Positions 5,772-7,669 of a stretch of DNA of 7,669 bases are shown here, piece by piece. The notes under the pieces are model-generated. The model was not told where the DNA came from, ran no database searches, and worked only from the letters and a program-made list of their open reading frames with translations. Where the stretch lies: contig CAKTOX010000045.1 in assembly GCA_934590355.1 (NCBI GenBank), positions 1-7,669 on the forward strand, given 5' to 3'. A program made the translations under genes and the position numbers. Position 1 is the first letter of the stretch; every line of letters starts with the position of its first letter. Source of the stretch: an uncultured Oscillospiraceae bacterium (lineage in GTDB: Bacteria; Bacillota; Clostridia; Oscillospirales; Oscillospiraceae).

Positions 5772-5882
5772 GCGCTCCAAAGACAGCAGGTACCGCAAGG
5801 AGTAAACCCTGCCGAGGATAGCATCAATTATTTTGATTGCTTACTGCCTTCGTGTCCTTGGATACGGAGGCTTTCTTTATGA
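5772..5882 (+). promoter_or_regulatory. Ribosomal protein L10 leader with attenuator hairpin
   Basis: This is the cis-acting mRNA element by which the L10(L12)4 complex represses its own operon in Firmicutes. The recognition part reads AGACAGCAGG at 5781-5790, then GGAGTAA, then CCTGCCGAGG at 5808-5817, giving a GCAGG/CCTGC stem (5786-5790, 5808-5812) with the conserved CCGAGG flank. A middle stem pairs AGCATCAA (5820-5827) with TTGATTGCT (5833-5841). The 3' part is a 10-bp stem (5847-5856 with 5861-5870, two G-U pairs, 4-nt loop) followed by CTTTCTTTAT, i.e. an attenuator-type terminator ahead of the start codon. Binding of the L10 complex is expected to favour the terminator, as described for the Bacillus subtilis leader. 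Confidence 0.85.
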
Positions 5883-5898
5883 GCGTGAACATTAGTGT

Positions 5899-5905
5899 GG
5901 AGGTG
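5899..5905 (+). promoter_or_regulatory. Ribosome binding site of rplJ
   Basis: GGAGGTG lies 10 nt before the ATG at 5916 and sets the start of L10 downstream of the attenuator. Confidence 0.85.
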
Positions 5906-5915
5906 AAAAACACAC

Positions 5916-6443
5916 ATGCCTAACGCAAAAGTTCTCAGCGAGAAGCAGGCGATCGTAGAAGCACTCGTCGAACGCATCAACGCAGCAAGCGCAGGTATTC
6001 TGGTCGATTACCAGGGTATCACCGTGGCCGAGGATACGGCTCTGCGTACCGAGATGCGCAAGGAGGGCGTCGACTACACCGTCGTCAAGAACACCCTTAC
6101 CAGGATCGCTATCGACAAGGTCGGAATGAGCGCGCTCGATCCCGTCCTCAACGGCAGCACATCCATGGCAACCAGCAGCGAGGACCCCATCGCTCCGTTC
6201 CGTATCATCAGCGATTACTCCAAGAAGCTCGGCGATAAGTTCAATATCAAAGCAGCCTTCATGGAGGGCAAGATCCTCAGCGAGCAGGAGATAGCAGAGC
6301 TGTCCACGCTCACCAGCAAGAACGACCTGTACTCGAAGCTGGCAGGCTCCCTGAATGCGATCATGGGCGGCCTTGCAGTTGCTCTGAGCGAAGTCGTCGA
6401 GCAGAAGGGCGGCGCAGCCGCTCCCGCAGAAGCAGCAGAATAA
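5916..6443 (+). CDS. rplJ: 50S ribosomal protein L10
   Basis: L10 anchors L7/L12 dimers to 23S rRNA at the base of the ribosomal stalk and, with L12, represses its own mRNA. The 175-residue product has the typical length. It starts MPNAKVLSEKQAIVEAL, followed by the diagnostic core GILVDYQGITVAED (about 27-40), TEMRKEGVDYTVVKNTL (about 45-61) and the EDPIAPFRI segment. The C-terminal helix around YSKLAGSLNAIMGGLAVAL leads into an Ala-rich tail and is where L12 dimers bind. The position right after an L10 leader and before rplL confirms identity. The gap to rplL is 39 nt with no terminator. Confidence 0.98.
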   Translation: MPNAKVLSEKQAIVEALVERINAASAGILVDYQGITVAEDTALRTEMRKEGVDYTVVKNTLTRIAIDKVGMSALDPVLNGSTSMATSSEDPIAPFRIISDYSKKLGDKFNIKAAFMEGKILSEQEIAELSTLTSKNDLYSKLAGSLNAIMGGLAVALSEVVEQKGGAAAPAEAAE

Positions 6444-6482
6444 TCAGGCTGCATCACACATTAAAATTTGGAGGAAATTATA

Positions 6483-6854
6483 ATGGCAAGCGAAAAAATC
6501 ACCGCCATGATCGACGAGATCAAGGCTCTTTCCGTTCTCGAGCTCAAGGAGCTCGTTGATGAGATCTGCGAGACCTTCGGCGTCTCCGCAGTTGCAGCAG
6601 CAGCTCCCGCAGCAGGCGGCGCAGCAGAGGCTGTCGCAGAGAAGACCGAGTTCGACGTTGTTATGACCAGCTTCGGCGCAGAGAAGATCAAGGTCATCAA
6701 GGAGATCCGCGGCATCACCAACCTCGGCCTGGCAGAGGCAAAGGCTCTCGTCGAGAAGGTTCCCGTTGCTGTCAAGGAAGGCGTTTCCAAGGAAGACGCA
6801 GAGGCTCTCAAGGCTCAGCTCGAGGCAGTCGGCGCAGCAGTCGAAATCAAGTAA
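6483..6854 (+). CDS. rplL: 50S ribosomal protein L7/L12
   Basis: This is the stalk protein that recruits and stimulates translational GTPases. The 123 residues have the family layout: N-terminal dimerisation helices (1-33, IKALSVLELKELVDEI), an Ala/Gly-rich hinge (about 37-52), and the C-terminal domain (about 54-123) with KIKVIKEIRGITNLGLAEAK, the factor-binding face. The ATG at 6483 is chosen over an in-frame TTG at 6468, which overlaps the GGAGG ribosome binding site (6470-6474). Codon choice is unusual for the window: Ala is mostly GCA/GCT, while neighbours prefer GCG/GCC, consistent with high expression. Cys29 in the N-terminal domain is uncommon in L12. It is the last gene of the operon and a terminator follows; rpoB does not. 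Confidence 0.98.
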   Translation: MASEKITAMIDEIKALSVLELKELVDEICETFGVSAVAAAAPAAGGAAEAVAEKTEFDVVMTSFGAEKIKVIKEIRGITNLGLAEAKALVEKVPVAVKEGVSKEDAEALKAQLEAVGAAVEIK

Positions 6855-6890
6855 TTTCGCCGCTCCCGCAAGGAAGCAAATCGACAAACA

Positions 6891-6923
6891 CCCCCTATGC
6901 AAAATGCACAGGGGGCGTTTTTT
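6891..6923 (+). terminator. Intrinsic terminator of rplJL
   Basis: An 11-bp stem with one A-C mismatch (CCCCCTATGCA 6891-6901, TGCACAGGGGG 6905-6915), a 3-nt loop, then CG and six T (6918-6923). It lies 37 bases after the rplL stop. Confidence 0.93.
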
Positions 6924-6944
6924 ATATGCGCGTTTTAACGCAAG

Positions 6945-6979
6945 AAAAATCCCGACGGCACTGAACGTGCTGTCGGGAT
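6945..6979 (-). terminator. Intrinsic terminator of rplA
   Basis: On the minus strand a 13-bp stem with one G-U pair (6967-6979 with 6949-6961, 5-nt loop) is followed by TTTTT (6949-6945). It lies 25 bases past the rplA stop and faces the rplL terminator, insulating the two convergent operons. Confidence 0.92.
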
Positions 6980-7003
6980 CTTGTTATACTTTTTGGCTCG
7001 TTA

Positions 7004-7669
7004 TCAGAGCTGCTTCTGGGCGTTGATTTTAACGCCGGGGCCCATGGTGGAAGCGGTGACGCAGGACTTGATGTACTGGCCCTTTGCCGCTGCGGGCTTT
7101 GCCTTGATGATGGCGCCGATGAGGGCAGCATAGTTCTCATACAGCTTCTCCTCGCCGAAGGAGACCTTGCCGATGGGGCAGTGAATGATGTTGGTCTTGT
7201 CCAGACGGTACTCGACCTTACCTGCCTTGGACTCCTTGATCGCCTGAGCGATGTTGGGAGTTACGGTGCCGGCCTTGGGGGAGGGCATGAGACCCTTAGG
7301 ACCGAGAACCTTACCGAGGCGGCCGACGGTGCCCATCATGTCGGGGCTTGCGATAACGGTGTCGAACTCGAACCAGTTCTCTTTCTGAATCTTCTCAACG
7401 AGGTCCATGCCGCCGGCGTAATCGGCGCCTGCTGCCAGAGCCTCTTCCTTGCGCTCGTCCTTGCAGAAAACGAGGACGCGGACGGTCTTGCCGGTGCCGT
7501 TGGGGAGAACGATCGCACCGCGGACCTGCTGGTCTGCGTGACGGCCGTCAACACCGAGCTTGACGTGCAGCTCAACGGTCTCGTCGAACTTCGCCTTGCT
7601 TGCCTTTATTACCAGGCCGAATGCCTCCATGGGATCATAGAGGGCCTGCTTATCTATGAGCTTTGCGCT
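7004..7669 (-). CDS. rplA: 50S ribosomal protein L1 (N-terminus cut by window edge)
   Basis: L1 forms the mobile L1 stalk that helps release E-site tRNA, and can repress its own operon mRNA. The frame stays open from the TAA at 7004-7006 to the window edge and gives 221 residues beginning SAKLIDKQALYDPMEAF. L1 is about 230 residues, so roughly ten N-terminal residues are missing. Diagnostic blocks are VELHVKLGVDGRHADQQVRG, LPNGTGKTVRV, GRLGKVLGPKGLMPSPKAGTVT, and the C-terminal KSCVTASTMGPGVKI. The internal Met encoded at 7630 is not the start, because homology continues upstream of it. It is on the opposite strand from rplJL, which is unusual; rplK is expected just outside the window on its upstream side. 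Confidence 0.97.
   Translation of the reverse strand, partial: SAKLIDKQALYDPMEAFGLVIKASKAKFDETVELHVKLGVDGRHADQQVRGAIVLPNGTGKTVRVLVFCKDERKEEALAAGADYAGGMDLVEKIQKENWFEFDTVIASPDMMGTVGRLGKVLGPKGLMPSPKAGTVTPNIAQAIKESKAGKVEYRLDKTNIIHCPIGKVSFGEEKLYENYAALIGAIIKAKPAAAKGQYIKSCVTASTMGPGVKINAQKQL

Noticed and set aside
6468..6482. Upstream TTG start for rplL
   Set aside because: It lies on the ribosome binding site itself, and L7/L12 proteins begin near the ATG at 6483.
6444..6902. 152-codon Cys/Leu-rich minus-strand open frame opposite rplL
   Set aside because: It is an artefact of GCA/CTC-rich codons in rplL and would run through the rplL terminator.

Overview
The window looks like a chromosome segment of a GC-rich, gut-type Clostridia (Oscillospiraceae/Eubacteriales-like). 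This rests on the Firmicutes-style L10 leader, strong GGAGG ribosome binding sites, consensus sigma-A promoters with 17-bp spacers, a 2-hydroxyacyl-CoA dehydratase pair, a C_GCAxxG_C_C protein and a BceRS-like two-component system. Species cannot be fixed from the sequence.

Layout, left to right. (1) 1-173 is the last 56 codons of a large serine recombinase, the edge of an integrative element. It is followed by about 180 bases of hairpin-rich non-coding DNA ending in a perfect 14-bp-arm palindrome (297-330). (2) 352-3088, minus strand: a two-gene operon for the two subunits of a 2-hydroxyacyl-CoA dehydratase-family enzyme, read from a consensus promoter at 3143-3171. The activator ATPase these enzymes normally need is not in the window. 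(3) 3089-3425: a divergent regulatory region with back-to-back promoters and a structured leader of about 190 nt. (4) 3426-5507, plus strand: a tight operon of a small Cys-rich putative redox protein, an OmpR-type response regulator and an intramembrane-sensing histidine kinase, both of the latter BceRS-like; no ABC transporter follows. (5) 5508-5730: gene-free DNA made largely of inverted and direct repeats. (6) 5737-6923: promoter, L10 leader, rplJ, rplL and a strong terminator. (7) 6945-7669, minus strand: terminator and the 3' 221 codons of rplA, converging on rplJL.

How the parts relate. The dehydratase operon is fermentative (radical dehydration of a 2-hydroxyacyl-CoA, substrate unknown). 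The Cys-protein/two-component operon is probably a cell-envelope or redox stress-sensing unit whose target lies elsewhere. rplJL makes the ribosomal stalk proteins and is predicted to be autoregulated through its leader. The usual rplK-rplA-rplJ-rplL colinearity is broken here, because rplA faces rplL. The best candidates for something unusual are the orphan BceRS-like operon carrying a C_GCAxxG_C_C protein, the oversized dehydratase subunit, the inverted rplA/rplJL arrangement and the intergenic repeats. I found no clearly new defence or mobile system.
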